Part shown: positions 18,272-28,747 of the stretch, one piece after another
Layout of the letters: the number at the start of each line of letters is the position of its first letter
Numbering within the stretch: the stretch's first letter is position 1
Source of the DNA: Luteimonas sp. BLCC-B24
GTDB taxonomy: Bacteria; Pseudomonadota; Gammaproteobacteria; Xanthomonadales; Xanthomonadaceae
Reading direction: 5' to 3'
Length of the DNA stretch: 64,000 nucleotides
Assembly: GCF_028550595.1 (NCBI RefSeq)
Contig: NZ_JAQQGN010000009.1
Location: 62,001 to 126,000 of the forward strand
Notes under the pieces: model-generated
Told to the model about the DNA's origin: nothing
The model's database searches: none
Seen by the model: the letters and a program-made list of their open reading frames with translations, nothing else
Program-made: the position numbers and the translations under genes

Positions 18272-19255
18272 ATGCGCATGACCACCTCCGCCCATTCCTC
18301 CGTCCCGGCCGTCGTGCTGGTGAACCTCGGCACGCCCGATGCGCCCACGCCCAAGGCGGTCCGCCGGTATCTGGCCGAATTCCTCCACGACCACCGCGTG
18401 GTCGCGCTGACGCGCTGGCTGTGGTGCCCGATCCTGCACTTCGTCATCCTGCCGTTCCGCTCGCCGCGGGTGGCGAAGCTCTATGCCGGCGTGTGGATGG
18501 ACGGCGGCTCGCCGCTGGCGGTGCACACCGCGCGGCTCACCGAGGCGGTGCAGCGCGAGATGCCGGAGGCGCGCGTGGTCCACGCCATGCGCTACGGCAA
18601 CCCGTCGCTGCGCACCGTGCTCGAACAGCTGCGCGACGCCGGGCATCCGCGGGTGCAGGTGCTGCCGCTGTATCCGCAGTATTCGACGACCACCACGGCC
18701 TCGGTCGGCGACGTCGTCGACGCGGTGTTCGGCCGCGACGGCCGCGCGCGGATGCGCGCCGACTATCACGCAGACTCCGCGTGGGTCGAGGCCGTCGCCG
18801 CGTCGATCCGCGCCCACTGGGACACGCACGGTCGCGGCGAGCGCCTGTTGTTCTCCTTCCACGGCATTCCGCAGCGCCTGGCCGACGCCGGCGACCCGTA
18901 TCCGCAGCACTGCCGCGCCGGCGCCGATGCGATCGTGCGCGCGCTGGGCCTGCGTGAGGACGAGGCGCTGCTGACCTTCCAGTCGCGCTTCGGACGCGAG
19001 CCCTGGCTGCAGCCCTACACCGACGAGACGCTGAAGGCGCTGGGCGGCGAGGGCGTGCGCACGATCGACGTCGTCTGCCCCGGCTTCGCGGTCGACTGTC
19101 TGGAAACGCTGGAGGAGATCGCGCTGCAGAACGCGGAGATCTTCCACGAACACGGCGGCCAGGCGCTGCGCTACATCCCCTGCCTCAACGATGCACCGGT
19201 GCACGCACAGGTCTTGGCGGCACTGGCACGGCGCGATCTGGAGGCCGACGCTTGA
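18272..19255 (+). CDS. hemH: ferrochelatase
   Basis: The last step of haem synthesis, insertion of Fe2+ into protoporphyrin IX. Visible family blocks are [12 protein letters not shown] near the start, [24 protein letters not shown] with the catalytic histidine, and [15 protein letters not shown]. The product is 327 residues, normal for the family. A second in-frame ATG two codons in (18278) is an equally possible start. Its TGA overlaps the TTG start of the hydrolase gene. Confidence 0.96.
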   Translation: MRMTTSAHSSVPAVVLVNLGTPDAPTPKAVRRYLAEFLHDHRVVALTRWLWCPILHFVILPFRSPRVAKLYAGVWMDGGSPLAVHTARLTEAVQREMPEARVVHAMRYGNPSLRTVLEQLRDAGHPRVQVLPLYPQYSTTTTASVGDVVDAVFGRDGRARMRADYHADSAWVEAVAASIRAHWDTHGRGERLLFSFHGIPQRLADAGDPYPQHCRAGADAIVRALGLREDEALLTFQSRFGREPWLQPYTDETLKALGGEGVRTIDVVCPGFAVDCLETLEEIALQNAEIFHEHGGQALRYIPCLNDAPVHAQVLAALARRDLEADA

Positions 19256-20118
19256 CCGCGTCCGGCGCGGGGCGGCCGTTCGAGGTCGAGATCGGCATCG
19301 GCACGGTGCACGGGCTGCGTTTCGGCGCGCCCGGCGGACGACGCGTACTCGCGCTGCACGGCTGGCTCGACAATGCGGCGAGCTTCGTGCCGCTGGCCGC
19401 GTACCTGGACGGCCTGGACATCGCCGCGCCGGATCTGCCCGGGCACGGCCGCAGCGCGCACATGCCGCCGGGCACCGACTACACCTTCGTCGGCGCCGTG
19501 CACCAGGTGCTCGACATCGCTGATGCGCTCGGCTGGGAACGCTTCGCGTTGCTCGGGCACTCGATGGGCGCGGGCATCGCGAGCCTGGTGGCCGCCGCGG
19601 TGCCGGAGCGGATCGAGCGCTTCGTCGCGATCGAGGCGCTGGGCGCGCTGCCCGAGACCGTCGAGCAGACGGTACCGCGGCTGCGCGACGCGGTGACGTC
19701 GGCGCGTGGTCTGCCGCAGCGCGCCTTGCGGGTGTTCCCGGATCTCGATGCGCCGGTGCGCGCGCGCATGCGCGTCAACGCGCTGACCGAGGCCTCGGCG
19801 CGGCTGCTGGTCGAGCGCGGCGTGCGCGACGTCGACGGCGGGCATGTCTGGTGCAGCGATCCGCGCCTCACCGTGCCCACCGCGGTGCGCATGACGCCCG
19901 ATCAGGTCGATGCCCTGATCGCGGGCATCGAGTGCCCGACCCGGGTGATCTATGCCGATCCGCCGCAGCCGTATCTGCCCGAGCCGGACCGCTCGCGGCG
20001 CGCGCGTCTGCTGCCCGATGGCGATCTCGCCGTCATCGCCGGCGGTCATCATTTGCACATGGAACAGCCGGGCGAGGTGGCGGCGGCGATCGGCGATTTC
20101 CTGCAGCGCACCGCCTGA
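19252..20118 (+). CDS. alpha/beta hydrolase
   Basis: A 288-residue alpha/beta-hydrolase. [11 protein letters not shown] gives the oxyanion region, the nucleophile elbow is GHSMG (Ser near residue 105), and a candidate catalytic His is in [10 protein letters not shown] near the C-terminus. The substrate cannot be told. The start is a TTG in a TTGA overlap with the hemH stop, indicating translational coupling; no better downstream start precedes the core fold. Confidence 0.85.
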   Translation: MTASGAGRPFEVEIGIGTVHGLRFGAPGGRRVLALHGWLDNAASFVPLAAYLDGLDIAAPDLPGHGRSAHMPPGTDYTFVGAVHQVLDIADALGWERFALLGHSMGAGIASLVAAAVPERIERFVAIEALGALPETVEQTVPRLRDAVTSARGLPQRALRVFPDLDAPVRARMRVNALTEASARLLVERGVRDVDGGHVWCSDPRLTVPTAVRMTPDQVDALIAGIECPTRVIYADPPQPYLPEPDRSRRARLLPDGDLAVIAGGHHLHMEQPGEVAAAIGDFLQRTA

Positions 20119-20148
20119 GCCGTCGCCGCGCGCGATGCCCGGGCCTGC

Positions 20149-20931
20149 TCAGCCGGTCAGCAGCGCGTGCAGCTCGCCCTTGAGCCGGCGGCCGTGTTCG
20201 CGGAAGTAATCGCGGGCCTCGCGCCAGTCGGGGCAGCGCGTCTCGACCTCGCGCCAGAATGCGCGCGAATGATCGGCGTGGATCAGGTGGCAGAGCTCGT
20301 GCACCAGCACGTATTCGAACGCCGACGACCGCCCCAGCACCAGGGCCAGGTCGAGCGTCAGGGTGCCGTCGGGCGCCAGCGAGCCCCACTGCGAGGACAT
20401 CACCTTCAGCCGCACGCGTGACGGCGGTCGCGGCAGGCCGGCCAGATAGGCGGGCATCCAGCGTGCGATATCGGCGCGCGCCTGCGCCTCGTAGAACTCG
20501 CGCAAGGCGCGTCGCAGGGCATCGGGTCCGGCCTGCGCGGGCGCGGCGAAGACGATCGTGCCGTCGTCGCGCAGCTGCGCATGGCTGTAGCGGCCCGTCT
20601 CCCACCGTACCGGGCAGCACGCCTCGCGCAGCGGCAGTCCGGTGGTCGCTGCGCGATCGAGTGGACGTGCATCGCCGTGATCGGCCAGCTGGGCGGCGAG
20701 CCAGCCGCGGTGCTCGTGCAGGAACGCATCCCCGGCTTTCAGGCTCGCACGCAGCGGCAGGGTCAGGCGCGCGCCGCGTTCGCTGACGCTGAGGCGGATG
20801 CGCCGCGCACGCGGATCACGCACGCGGGTCACCTCGATCTCGCGTCCGTCCTCGAGCCGGATCCGCAATGTCTCGCGTTGCATCGGAGCGGGTCGGGCGG
20901 ACGGCGACAGCAGGCGCGAGAGAGACGACAT
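20149..20931 (-). CDS. YgjP-like (DUF45, M48-type) metallopeptidase
   Basis: A 260-residue predicted zinc peptidase. The site HELCHLIHADHSRAFW (HExxH plus downstream acidic and His residues) and the upstream block VMSSQWGSLAPDGTLTLD match the YgjP family. The ATG at 20931 is taken; MQRETLRIRL at 20883 is an alternative. The substrate is not known. The gene is monocistronic. Confidence 0.88.
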   Translation of the reverse strand: MSSLSRLLSPSARPAPMQRETLRIRLEDGREIEVTRVRDPRARRIRLSVSERGARLTLPLRASLKAGDAFLHEHRGWLAAQLADHGDARPLDRAATTGLPLREACCPVRWETGRYSHAQLRDDGTIVFAAPAQAGPDALRRALREFYEAQARADIARWMPAYLAGLPRPPSRVRLKVMSSQWGSLAPDGTLTLDLALVLGRSSAFEYVLVHELCHLIHADHSRAFWREVETRCPDWREARDYFREHGRRLKGELHALLTG

Positions 20932-21140
20932 GCGCCGATTGTATGCGCTGCACGTGTCGCGACAGGCGCGCGCGCCGCAACGAATCCGACGCGCCGCGTT
21001 CCGTCGTTCCCGCCGCTTCCAACGGCTGCATGTCCGGTCTGGCGGGAATCCGGCGACATCATGCGTGGACACGTTCGTGACGTGTCGTCAGCCGCAATGC
21101 GTCGGCACACCCCGGGCCGAGCAGACCTCGGCCGAGCGTC

Positions 21141-22043
21141 CTACTCCGCCTTCGACAGCTTCAACGCGCCTTCCAGCACCGTGAACAGGCGCTTGAACTC
21201 GCCGCGCATCAGCGCGAAACGCGCATCGAGTTCGGCACGCATGTCGTCGTTCTCGGTGTGCTCGAGCGAATCGAGGGCGCCGTCGAGCAGCTTGAACTTG
21301 CGGATGATCAGATCCTCGCCGAGCACGAACGACACGTGGTCGTCGAGATTCAGCGCGAGCTTGGTGACCTGCTTGCCGGCATCGAGGTGCCGGGTGATCT
21401 CCTCGCACTGCAGGTCCTGGCGCTGGCAGCGCACGATCGCGCCCTGGTCCGACGGATCCTTGAGCTCGCACTCCTCGCCCAGCGTCAACCCGTCGGGCAG
21501 CGGCTCGCCGGCGATCCAGCCGGTCATCACCGCGCGCGGCGAGACCTCGGCATTGAGCGGCAGGGCCGGAAAACTGCCCAGCGCGGTGCGGATCTCCGAC
21601 ACCAGGTTCTCCGCGCTCTTGCGGCTGGAGCTGTTGACCGCGACCACGCCGTGTTCGAGATCGATCAGCGCATCGCTGCGCACCGGCTTGACGAACGCGC
21701 GCGGCATGAGCTCCTGCAGCAGGTCGTCCTTCATCTGCTTGCGCAGCTTGCCGCCGGGCTTGCGCCCCTGCTTGTCCTCGAACTCCTCGATGCGGCGTGC
21801 CAGCAGTTCGTTGACCACCGGGCCGGGCAGGATCTTCTCCTCGCCGCCGACGGTGAGCCAGATCGCGTCCTCGATGCGATGCGTCATCGCCTCGCCGTCG
21901 CGGGCGATCGGCGAGACGAAGCCGCGCGAGGACATCTCGAGCGGACCGACCGGCTTGAGCGGGAACTCGGCCAGACGCGCGTCGAGTTCCGACAGGTCGA
22001 GAGCGGTGGGGAAGCGGAACAGGGTCAGGTTGCGGAAGAACAT
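21141..22043 (-). CDS. rdgC: recombination-associated protein RdgC
   Basis: A 300-residue DNA-binding ring protein that modulates RecA. It begins MFFRNLTLFRFP, typical of RdgC, and contains MKDDLLQELMPRAFVK and the conserved EISPRAVMTGW-like block (here EVSPRAVMTGWI). The length equals the usual 300. It is a single gene. Confidence 0.97.
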   Translation of the reverse strand: MFFRNLTLFRFPTALDLSELDARLAEFPLKPVGPLEMSSRGFVSPIARDGEAMTHRIEDAIWLTVGGEEKILPGPVVNELLARRIEEFEDKQGRKPGGKLRKQMKDDLLQELMPRAFVKPVRSDALIDLEHGVVAVNSSSRKSAENLVSEIRTALGSFPALPLNAEVSPRAVMTGWIAGEPLPDGLTLGEECELKDPSDQGAIVRCQRQDLQCEEITRHLDAGKQVTKLALNLDDHVSFVLGEDLIIRKFKLLDGALDSLEHTENDDMRAELDARFALMRGEFKRLFTVLEGALKLSKAE

Positions 22044-22148
22044 CGGGGTCGGTGATCCATGAACGGTGGGAGCGCCGCGGGCGAGGCGCGGTCGCGGGAA
22101 GAAGAATCGTCGGGCGGCGCGACGGGGCGCGCGCGGATCAGGGGCCGG

Positions 22149-23045
22149 TCACGAGGCCTGCGCCGGCGGATCGTCGTGCCATGCGGGCCGGGCGACGGCC
22201 GTAGCGGCCGCCGTGCCGGCACCGAGGCCGAGGAAATCGAACAGCTTCGGATCACTGAGCTGCGAGGGCCGGATGTCGCCGAGCGCACGCGCGATCGTCT
22301 CGATGCGGCCGGGTGTGTCGCGCTCCCACTGCCGCATCATCAGGCCGACCTGCTTGCGTTGCAGGTTCTCCTGCGAACCGCAGAGATTGCAGGGAATGAT
22401 CGGAAACGCCTTCGCCTGCGCGTACGCGGCGATGTCGTCCTCGGCCGCGTAGGCCAGCGGCCGGATCACGACATGCTTGCCGTCGTCGCTGCGCAGCTTC
22501 GGCGGCATGCCGCTGAGCTTGGCGTGGAAGAACAGGTTGAGGAAGAACGTCGCGACCAGATCGTCGCGGTGGTGGCCCAGCGCGATCTTGGTGAAGCCGT
22601 TGGCTTCGGCGTAGGTGTACAGCGCACCGCGGCGTAGCCGCGAGCACAGCGAACACATCGTCTTGCCCTCGGGGATCACCCGGCTGACGACCGAATAGGT
22701 GTCCTGCTCGATGATGTGGAAGTCCACGCCCAGCGATGCGAGGTACGCCGGCAGGATGTGTTCGGGAAAGCCGGGCTGCTTCTGGTCGAGGTTGACCGCG
22801 GTGATCGAGAACGACACCGGCGCTTTCTTCTGCAGCTGCAGCAGGATGTCGAGCAGGGTGTAGCTGTCCTTGCCGCCCGACAGGCACACCATGACCTTGT
22901 CGCCGTCCTCGATCATCCCGAAATCGGCGATCGCGCGGCCCACCTGGTGGCGCAGACGCGTCGCCAGCTTCTGTACATCGGGCGTGCCGGGACGCGGCGC
23001 CTGCGCGCGCGGCAGGGGTTCGTGCAGGGGCAGGACGGTGCTCAT
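22149..23045 (-). CDS. ttcA: tRNA 2-thiocytidine(32) synthetase TtcA
   Basis: Catalyses ATP-dependent thiolation of C32 in tRNA using a 4Fe-4S cluster. The PP-loop is SGGKDS; the cluster cysteines are in CSLC and [24 protein letters not shown] is the characteristic histidine block. The product is 298 residues. The Pro/Ala-rich C-terminal tail is variable in the family. Confidence 0.97.
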   Translation of the reverse strand: MSTVLPLHEPLPRAQAPRPGTPDVQKLATRLRHQVGRAIADFGMIEDGDKVMVCLSGGKDSYTLLDILLQLQKKAPVSFSITAVNLDQKQPGFPEHILPAYLASLGVDFHIIEQDTYSVVSRVIPEGKTMCSLCSRLRRGALYTYAEANGFTKIALGHHRDDLVATFFLNLFFHAKLSGMPPKLRSDDGKHVVIRPLAYAAEDDIAAYAQAKAFPIIPCNLCGSQENLQRKQVGLMMRQWERDTPGRIETIARALGDIRPSQLSDPKLFDFLGLGAGTAAATAVARPAWHDDPPAQAS

Positions 23046-23218
23046 CGCGCCTAGTTTACCGGGCCGCCCGTCGCAGGGCCTGCGCCGCGCACCGGTGCTC
23101 GGCCCGCGACCTGCCGCAGTGCGCGAGCGGTTGTCGCGGGCGCGACGCACCCGGCGGCACGCCGAGACGACACGGGCGCCGTCCGGCGCCCGCGTGGATC
23201 ACGTGCGGCGCGGCCTGT

Positions 23219-23800
23219 TCAGGGCACCCACACCAGGTTGCGGGTGTTGGCGTCGGTGGTGATCTCGCGCACCCGGCCACTGCCGTCGAACTGCACCTGG
23301 AACTCGGCGAAGCTGCTCATCCAGTAGCGCCACAGGTCGGCGCCCAGATCCGGGTTCTCGCTGCTGATCGGGTAGCCCAGCGACATCAGCACCTGCTCGC
23401 GGGTCATGCCCGGGGTGATCTTGGCGCGCTTGATCGCGTCCTGGATCTTGGCCGGATAGCCGGCGATCTTCGCGGCCGGATCTTCGGTCACCACGTAGCG
23501 GCGGGCGAAGTCGGCCAGACCGATGTCGCGGCTGTAGTCGTTGCCGATCGCCTGGCGCTCGCCGTCGATGCGCACGTTGACGCGGTGCCGGCCGTAACCG
23601 GTCACGCTGACCGGCGTGCCGACGGGCACGACGCGCTTGCCGTTCTCGGCATAGTTGCTGTCGCTGATCCAGCTGCCGTCGCTGCGCATGTTGCAGCACA
23701 GGTAGCCGTCGTACTTCTCCTGGGCCGGGGCGCCGGCGCTCGCGGCGAGCAGGGCGGCCGCGAGCAGGGCGGAGGCGGGGCGGAACGGGGTCTTGCGCAT
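23219..23800 (-). CDS. exported protein with a BamE/SmpA-like fold
   Basis: A 193-residue exported protein. A signal peptide ends near SAGAPAQ. The N-terminal half has YDGYLCCNMRSDG with two adjacent cysteines. The C-terminal half has ITPGMTREQVLMSLGYP followed by LWRYW and FDGSGRVREI, the pattern of the BamE/SmpA-type domain found in several envelope proteins. The specific role is unknown. Confidence 0.65.
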   Translation of the reverse strand: MRKTPFRPASALLAAALLAASAGAPAQEKYDGYLCCNMRSDGSWISDSNYAENGKRVVPVGTPVSVTGYGRHRVNVRIDGERQAIGNDYSRDIGLADFARRYVVTEDPAAKIAGYPAKIQDAIKRAKITPGMTREQVLMSLGYPISSENPDLGADLWRYWMSSFAEFQVQFDGSGRVREITTDANTRNLVWVP

Positions 23801-23960
23801 CGTGACGTCCTTGGCGGATGCGGCCGGGGCACCGCGAGCGGAAGCGACGCGCGGTCGCCCGGCGCGGCACGCCAACCCCGTCTGGCGTGCGGCGCATTCT
23901 TGCAGGCGCTCCGGCGGTCGCCAAGGGCGGCGGCGGTGGCCATCGGGTAAGCTCGGGGGC

Positions 23961-24185
23961 ATGGCGCTTGAGCCCATCGACGACAGCAGCCACGGGGACA
24001 CCGCCGGGTTCCGGCTGGTGGCCTGGCGTCGCGAGCACCGCGAACTCGACGCCGAGATCCAGCGCCTGCAGGCGGACCCGACGCACGAGGAACTCGCGCT
24101 CAAGCGGTTGAAGAAGCGCAAGTTGCTGCTCAAGGACGCCATCGCCCGGCTGGAATCGGCGCTGATCCCCGACGAGCCGGCCTGA
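23961..24185 (+). CDS. YdcH-family (DUF465) small protein
   Basis: A 74-residue cytoplasmic helical-hairpin protein. The core EHRELDAEIQRLQ and ALKRLKKRKLLLKDAI match DUF465. The ATG at 23961 lies shortly after a GTAAGC sequence with no strong ribosome site. It is convergent with plsB. Confidence 0.85.
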   Translation: MALEPIDDSSHGDTAGFRLVAWRREHRELDAEIQRLQADPTHEELALKRLKKRKLLLKDAIARLESALIPDEPA

Positions 24186-24238
24186 GCCGCGCCTGCCGCA
24201 TGCCCCGACGGGCCCCCCGTCGACGGGCGCCGCGGACC

Positions 24239-26950
24239 TCAGTCGGCGGGCGGCGGGGGCGCGGGTACGGCGCGCACCGCTTCCGGGCTGACCTTCTCGA
24301 TGGAATGCCGCAGCTCGCGGCCGAGGATCACCTTCGCGTCCTTGGCCAGCACGGCCAGGCGCTCGTCGAACACCAGTTTGCTGTTGCCGTCGAGCTTGAC
24401 CAGGCCCAGCTCGCGCAGCTTCTGGATGAATCCGCGGAACAGCGACTTGTCGAAGAACTCCGGCGCGGCCGGCGCGTACAGCAACGACAGGCGCTGTGCG
24501 GCGAGCTGGCACAGGCTTTCGAGTTCACCGGCGCCCAGCGTGCCCGGCCCGTTCTTGGCCAGCACCGAGATCGCGATGTAGTAGCGCTCGAACGCCTGCT
24601 GCAGCGGATGACTCAGCGCACGCAGGCGGAACACCTCGTCGGTCTGGCCGGCGTTGCGTGCGAACACCTCGCCGTCGTCGGCATTCGCCAGTTCCAGCAG
24701 CCCCTCGCGTACGAACACGTCGAAGGTGCGCTCGATGCGCTCGGCGAAGCCGTCCTCGTTCCAGGGCAGGAACAGCTCGGCCTGCAGGAACGGGTACATC
24801 GTGCGGCCGAGCCGGCGCACGGTGTGCCGGCTCATGCGCCGGTTGTGCAGGAAGCAGCAGGCGATCCATGCCGAGGCCGTGTAGAGATGAAGCACGTTGT
24901 TGCGGTAGTAGGTGAGCAGCACCGCCTGCTCGTCGTCCACGCGCAGCACGTCACCGAGCGGATGGGCGACGCGTTCGAGCACGCCGATCTCCTCGCCGTG
25001 GGCGACGATCTCGGCCGGCGAGTGCGGGGTGACGGTGACCCGGTCGGAATAGGGCACCTCGACCAGCATCTGCTTCGACAGCGCGATCTGGGCCAGCAGA
25101 TCCGCCTCGCCCATCGCGTGCTTGGGCGTCGACAGCAGGGCCATCGCCAGCAGGTTGATCGGGTTCACGTCCGCGGCGCGGTTGATGTTGACGTGGATGC
25201 GCTGGGCCAGGACGTCGACGGTGTTGGCCAGCCACGCCGGCTTCTCGTCCTCGGCCACCGGGCCGCCGTCCCAGTCGGGGGCCATCTCCGCGAGCACGTC
25301 GCTGAGATGGATCGGCTCGCCGAAATTCACCACCACCTGGCCGTAGTTGCTGCGCAGCACCTGCGGAATGCTCCACAGCAGCTGCCAGATCGATTCCTTC
25401 TTCTTCTGTTTGCCCGACAGTTCGTCGAGATAGCTGTTGCCCTCCATCAGCTTCTCGTAGCCGATGTAGACGGGCTGGAACAGCACCGGCTTGCGCGGCT
25501 CGCGCAGATACGCGCGCAGGGTCATCACCAGCGCGCCGCCCTTGGGCGGCAGCAGGCGTCCGGTGCGCGAGCGACCACCCTCGATGAAGTACTCGATCGA
25601 ATAGCCGCCGCCGACCAGCTGCGCCATGTACTCGGAGAACACCGCCGAATACAGCGCATTGCCGCGGAAGCTGCGCCGGGCGAAGAACGCGCCGCCCTTG
25701 CGCAGCAGCGTGCCGATCACCGGCAGGTTCAGATTGACGCCGGCGAAGATGTGCGGCGGCACGATGCCGCGGCCGTACAGCAGGTACGACAGCAGCAGAT
25801 AGTCCATGTGGCTGCGGTGGCTGGGCACGTAGACGATCTCGTGCCCGGGCGCGGCTTCCTTGAAGCGGTCCAGGTGATGCACCAGTACGCCGCGGAAGAT
25901 CCGGTTCCACACCGTGGTCAGCAGGAAGCTCGCCGACCGCACCACCGGGTGCGAATAGTCGGCGGCGATCTCGTAGGCGTAGGCGTGGGCCTTCTTCCAC
26001 GCGTCCTCGGGCTTGATGTTGTCGCGGCGCGCCTGGTCGGCGATCGCGTCCTTGACCGACGGCGACGCCAGCACCTTGTCCACCAGCAGGCGGCGCGTGG
26101 ACAGGTCCGGCCCGATGATCGCCTCGCGCACCCGGTTGAAATGCGTGCGCAGCACGCGCGAGAGCTTGCGCACCGTGCGCTCGGCGCCGAGGTCCTCGGC
26201 CAGCAGCGGACGGACCTCGACCGGCTCGGCGAAGCGCACCAGGGTGTCGCGGCCGTTGAGCAGGATCGACAGCAGCCGGCGGAAGCGGCCGACGATCGCC
26301 CAGTTCTCCGAGAACAGCACCGAGAACCAGCCGTTGTTCTTGTCGGGCGAGCGGCCGACGAAGATCGACACCGGCACCACCTGCACATCGAGGGCGGGAT
26401 CGAGCCGGTGCGCCTCGAGCAGGCGCGACAGCGATTCGGAATGGGTGGATTTGGACGGCGCCATGCCCGCGGCCAGGGCCAGCGCGCCGCCGGCGTTGCG
26501 TCGCGACAGGGCGACGTAGGCGCGCTTGCGGCCCAGCGGATCGCCCGGCAGCGGCTGCAGCGGCGAGGGCAGCCCGGCCTCGCGACAGGCGCGCTCGAGA
26601 ATCAGCGCGTTCGACAGGCCGTAGTCTTCCAGTACGTAGCAGACCGGGCGGTGATCGACCAGCGCCTCGGGCGCCTGCGGCTCGACCTTCAGGCCGATCC
26701 ACGGCCGCATCAGCCGGCCGAGCAGGCCGGCCCACCAGGGCACACGTGGTGTGCGCGGCCGTGCCGCCAGCGGCACGGGCAGCGGGGCGGCGAAGGCGGG
26801 CGTGGTGTCCGGCGCGGGCGCCGTGGCCGCGTCGGTCTCCGCCGCGGAATCGGTGTCGACAGGGCCGGGCGCACCGGCGTCGCGTCCGGTGTCGGCCGCG
26901 GGGCGGGGGTCCTGGCCACCCGGGAACTGCAGGGAAGGTTGGTCGGGCAT
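24239..26950 (-). CDS. plsB: glycerol-3-phosphate 1-O-acyltransferase
   Basis: The first committed step of phospholipid synthesis, acylating sn-glycerol-3-phosphate at the inner membrane. The catalytic HX4D motif is at H378-D383 in VPSHRSHMDYLLLSYLL, followed by FFARRSFRG and the substrate motif IEGGRSRTGRLLPPKGG. At 903 residues it is about 100 longer than enterobacterial PlsB, through a Pro/Ala-rich N-terminal extension (about 80 residues). A start at 26959 is possible. Confidence 0.96.
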   Translation of the reverse strand: MPDQPSLQFPGGQDPRPAADTGRDAGAPGPVDTDSAAETDAATAPAPDTTPAFAAPLPVPLAARPRTPRVPWWAGLLGRLMRPWIGLKVEPQAPEALVDHRPVCYVLEDYGLSNALILERACREAGLPSPLQPLPGDPLGRKRAYVALSRRNAGGALALAAGMAPSKSTHSESLSRLLEAHRLDPALDVQVVPVSIFVGRSPDKNNGWFSVLFSENWAIVGRFRRLLSILLNGRDTLVRFAEPVEVRPLLAEDLGAERTVRKLSRVLRTHFNRVREAIIGPDLSTRRLLVDKVLASPSVKDAIADQARRDNIKPEDAWKKAHAYAYEIAADYSHPVVRSASFLLTTVWNRIFRGVLVHHLDRFKEAAPGHEIVYVPSHRSHMDYLLLSYLLYGRGIVPPHIFAGVNLNLPVIGTLLRKGGAFFARRSFRGNALYSAVFSEYMAQLVGGGYSIEYFIEGGRSRTGRLLPPKGGALVMTLRAYLREPRKPVLFQPVYIGYEKLMEGNSYLDELSGKQKKKESIWQLLWSIPQVLRSNYGQVVVNFGEPIHLSDVLAEMAPDWDGGPVAEDEKPAWLANTVDVLAQRIHVNINRAADVNPINLLAMALLSTPKHAMGEADLLAQIALSKQMLVEVPYSDRVTVTPHSPAEIVAHGEEIGVLERVAHPLGDVLRVDDEQAVLLTYYRNNVLHLYTASAWIACCFLHNRRMSRHTVRRLGRTMYPFLQAELFLPWNEDGFAERIERTFDVFVREGLLELANADDGEVFARNAGQTDEVFRLRALSHPLQQAFERYYIAISVLAKNGPGTLGAGELESLCQLAAQRLSLLYAPAAPEFFDKSLFRGFIQKLRELGLVKLDGNSKLVFDERLAVLAKDAKVILGRELRHSIEKVSPEAVRAVPAPPPPAD

Positions 26951-27002
26951 CGGCGGCATTATGCCCAAGGCCGGCCGTCGGGCCGTGGGCGCCCGGGCCT
27001 GT

Positions 27003-27923
27003 TCAGGCGGCACCGGGCGCACGGTCGCCCGGTGCCGCCGCGGCTGCCGCGCGCGCATGGCGGAGGAAATCCGCGAGGTACCAGCGTCCCGCGACGCGCT
27101 CGACGGCGACCACGGCATCGACCGGCCGGCCGGCCAGCAGGTAGCGCATGCGCACCCGCGCGGTGTCGCCGGTCTGTTCGATCAGGCTGACGTCCAGGCT
27201 GTCGAAGGCCATGTCCAGGTCGAGCCCGTACTCACGCAACTGCTGCTTGGTCGCGGTGAACAGCGGCGACAGCGCGTCCAGACCGCCCGCCATGCCCGCC
27301 TGGCCCAGGCGGGCGTCGTCACCCACTCCGCCCCGCCGGGCGGCCTCGACCAGGGCGCCGATGGCGGCACGGGCGCGGTCGCGGTCCGACAATGGCGCCT
27401 GCGCCGCCCAGTCGCTGACCGCGGCCACCAGCTGGGTGTAGTGGGCGCGTTCGTCCGCGCTGAACGCCCCGTCGTGTTCCAGGTACTGGGCCGCGAAGAC
27501 GCCCAGCGCGATCGCCGCCGAGCGCAGCTCGCGGTCGGCGCCGGCGAACTGGCGATTGAACGCCTGCAGCAGGGTGCGCTCGGCCTGCGGCGCGGACAGG
27601 GCCGCGAGCACCGCCGGCACCTGGCCCGACAGCGGCAGTTCGGTCAGAGGCCAGCGCGAGCGGCCCTCGCGCCAGGCCTGATCCAGCGGCTGGGCCAGGG
27701 CCGGGGGCACGGCGTCGTGTGCGAACGCCGCCAGGTCACCGCTGCGCAGATGGGCCGTGAGTCCGCTGACGGCCTCGGTCGGCGTGGCGCCCCCGGTCAC
27801 GCGTTCCGGCACCTCGGCGGCGTCGCGTTGGCAGGCGCCGAGCCACAGCATCAACGGCAGCAGGGTGAACAGCGGCCAGGCGCCTGGTCGGCGCCCGGGC
27901 CGGGTGGCGGCCTGGGCCTGCAT
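27003..27923 (-). CDS. hypothetical lipoprotein
   Basis: A 306-residue predicted lipoprotein. The signal has an Arg-rich n-region, then LFTLLPLMLWLGAC, a good lipobox. The mature part is largely alpha-helical, with an Ala/Leu-rich pattern, and ends in a domain resembling small nuclear-transport-factor-like folds (RVRMRYLLAGRPVDAVVAVERVAG...WYLADFL). No family was identified. The next gene on the minus strand, upstream, may be in the same transcript. Confidence 0.7.
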   Translation of the reverse strand: MQAQAATRPGRRPGAWPLFTLLPLMLWLGACQRDAAEVPERVTGGATPTEAVSGLTAHLRSGDLAAFAHDAVPPALAQPLDQAWREGRSRWPLTELPLSGQVPAVLAALSAPQAERTLLQAFNRQFAGADRELRSAAIALGVFAAQYLEHDGAFSADERAHYTQLVAAVSDWAAQAPLSDRDRARAAIGALVEAARRGGVGDDARLGQAGMAGGLDALSPLFTATKQQLREYGLDLDMAFDSLDVSLIEQTGDTARVRMRYLLAGRPVDAVVAVERVAGRWYLADFLRHARAAAAAAPGDRAPGAA

Positions 27924-27998
27924 CCGATGTCCCCGGGTGATCGTTCGACGGTCATCCTGCATCGCGCGCCGGTACACGACAAGCGCGTCGCAGGCGGG

Positions 27999-28679
27999 TC
28001 AGAGGTCGCGCAGCACCCAGCCGGGCGGCGTGTCGGCCCCCACGGCATCGAGCGCCGCCTGGGCGATCGCCTCGGGCGTCCGGCCGGCCGTCCAGGCCGC
28101 GGCCACGGCGGCCAGCCGTTCGCGCGTGGCCCGGGTGTAGGCGCCTTCAAGTTCGTTCTGCGCATCCACCGCCAGCTTCTGCGGATACAGCGTGCGCGCA
28201 TCGTCGCTCTGGTTCAGCAGCGCGATCATCCGCGCCAGACTGGTGCGGAAGGTGTCGGCCGACAGCGCGGTGCGCTGGGTGCGCTGCAGGTGCCAGACCG
28301 TGAGGTATTCGACCGGCCCGAGCATGCGCCGCGGCGAGCCGCCGAAGAACTGGCCGGATGTCAACGCGCGCGCGTCGAGCGGGCCGGGGCTGTCGGGCAG
28401 CCGGGTCGCCCCCCACGAACTCAGCGCCCCGCCCGGCAGGTCCATGCGACGCAGTGCCGTTCCGAAGGTCTCGGCCAGCAGGCGCTGGGCGCGCAGGTCG
28501 TCACTCTCGGCCACGACACCGAGCAGGCGCAGGAACACCGGATACCGGTCCTCGCCGAGCCGCCGCACCAGCCGCTTGAGGACGGCCAGCCGGTACTCCG
28601 GATCCGGATGCGCGGCCAGCGCCGAGACCAGGCGGTCGGCAGCGGCACGCAGCGAAACGGCAGTGGGCGCGTCGGTCAT
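27999..28679 (-). CDS. hypothetical protein
   Basis: A 226-residue soluble, mostly helical protein of unknown function, with no signal peptide. It begins MTDAPTAVSLRAAADRL and has Leu/Arg-rich helices, for example LAVLKRLVRRLGEDRYPVFLRLL. No motif was recognised. The ATG at 28679 is favoured over one six codons upstream because of its clean acidic N-terminus. It lies between the lipoprotein gene and the T3SS island. Confidence 0.65.
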   Translation of the reverse strand: MTDAPTAVSLRAAADRLVSALAAHPDPEYRLAVLKRLVRRLGEDRYPVFLRLLGVVAESDDLRAQRLLAETFGTALRRMDLPGGALSSWGATRLPDSPGPLDARALTSGQFFGGSPRRMLGPVEYLTVWHLQRTQRTALSADTFRTSLARMIALLNQSDDARTLYPQKLAVDAQNELEGAYTRATRERLAAVAAAWTAGRTPEAIAQAALDAVGADTPPGWVLRDL

Positions 28680-28747
28680 CGCGGCGGAGTATCGCACTGC
28701 GTCCGCGTCGTGCCCGGCGGACGGCGGTCAGGTCGCGCGCGGTCGGC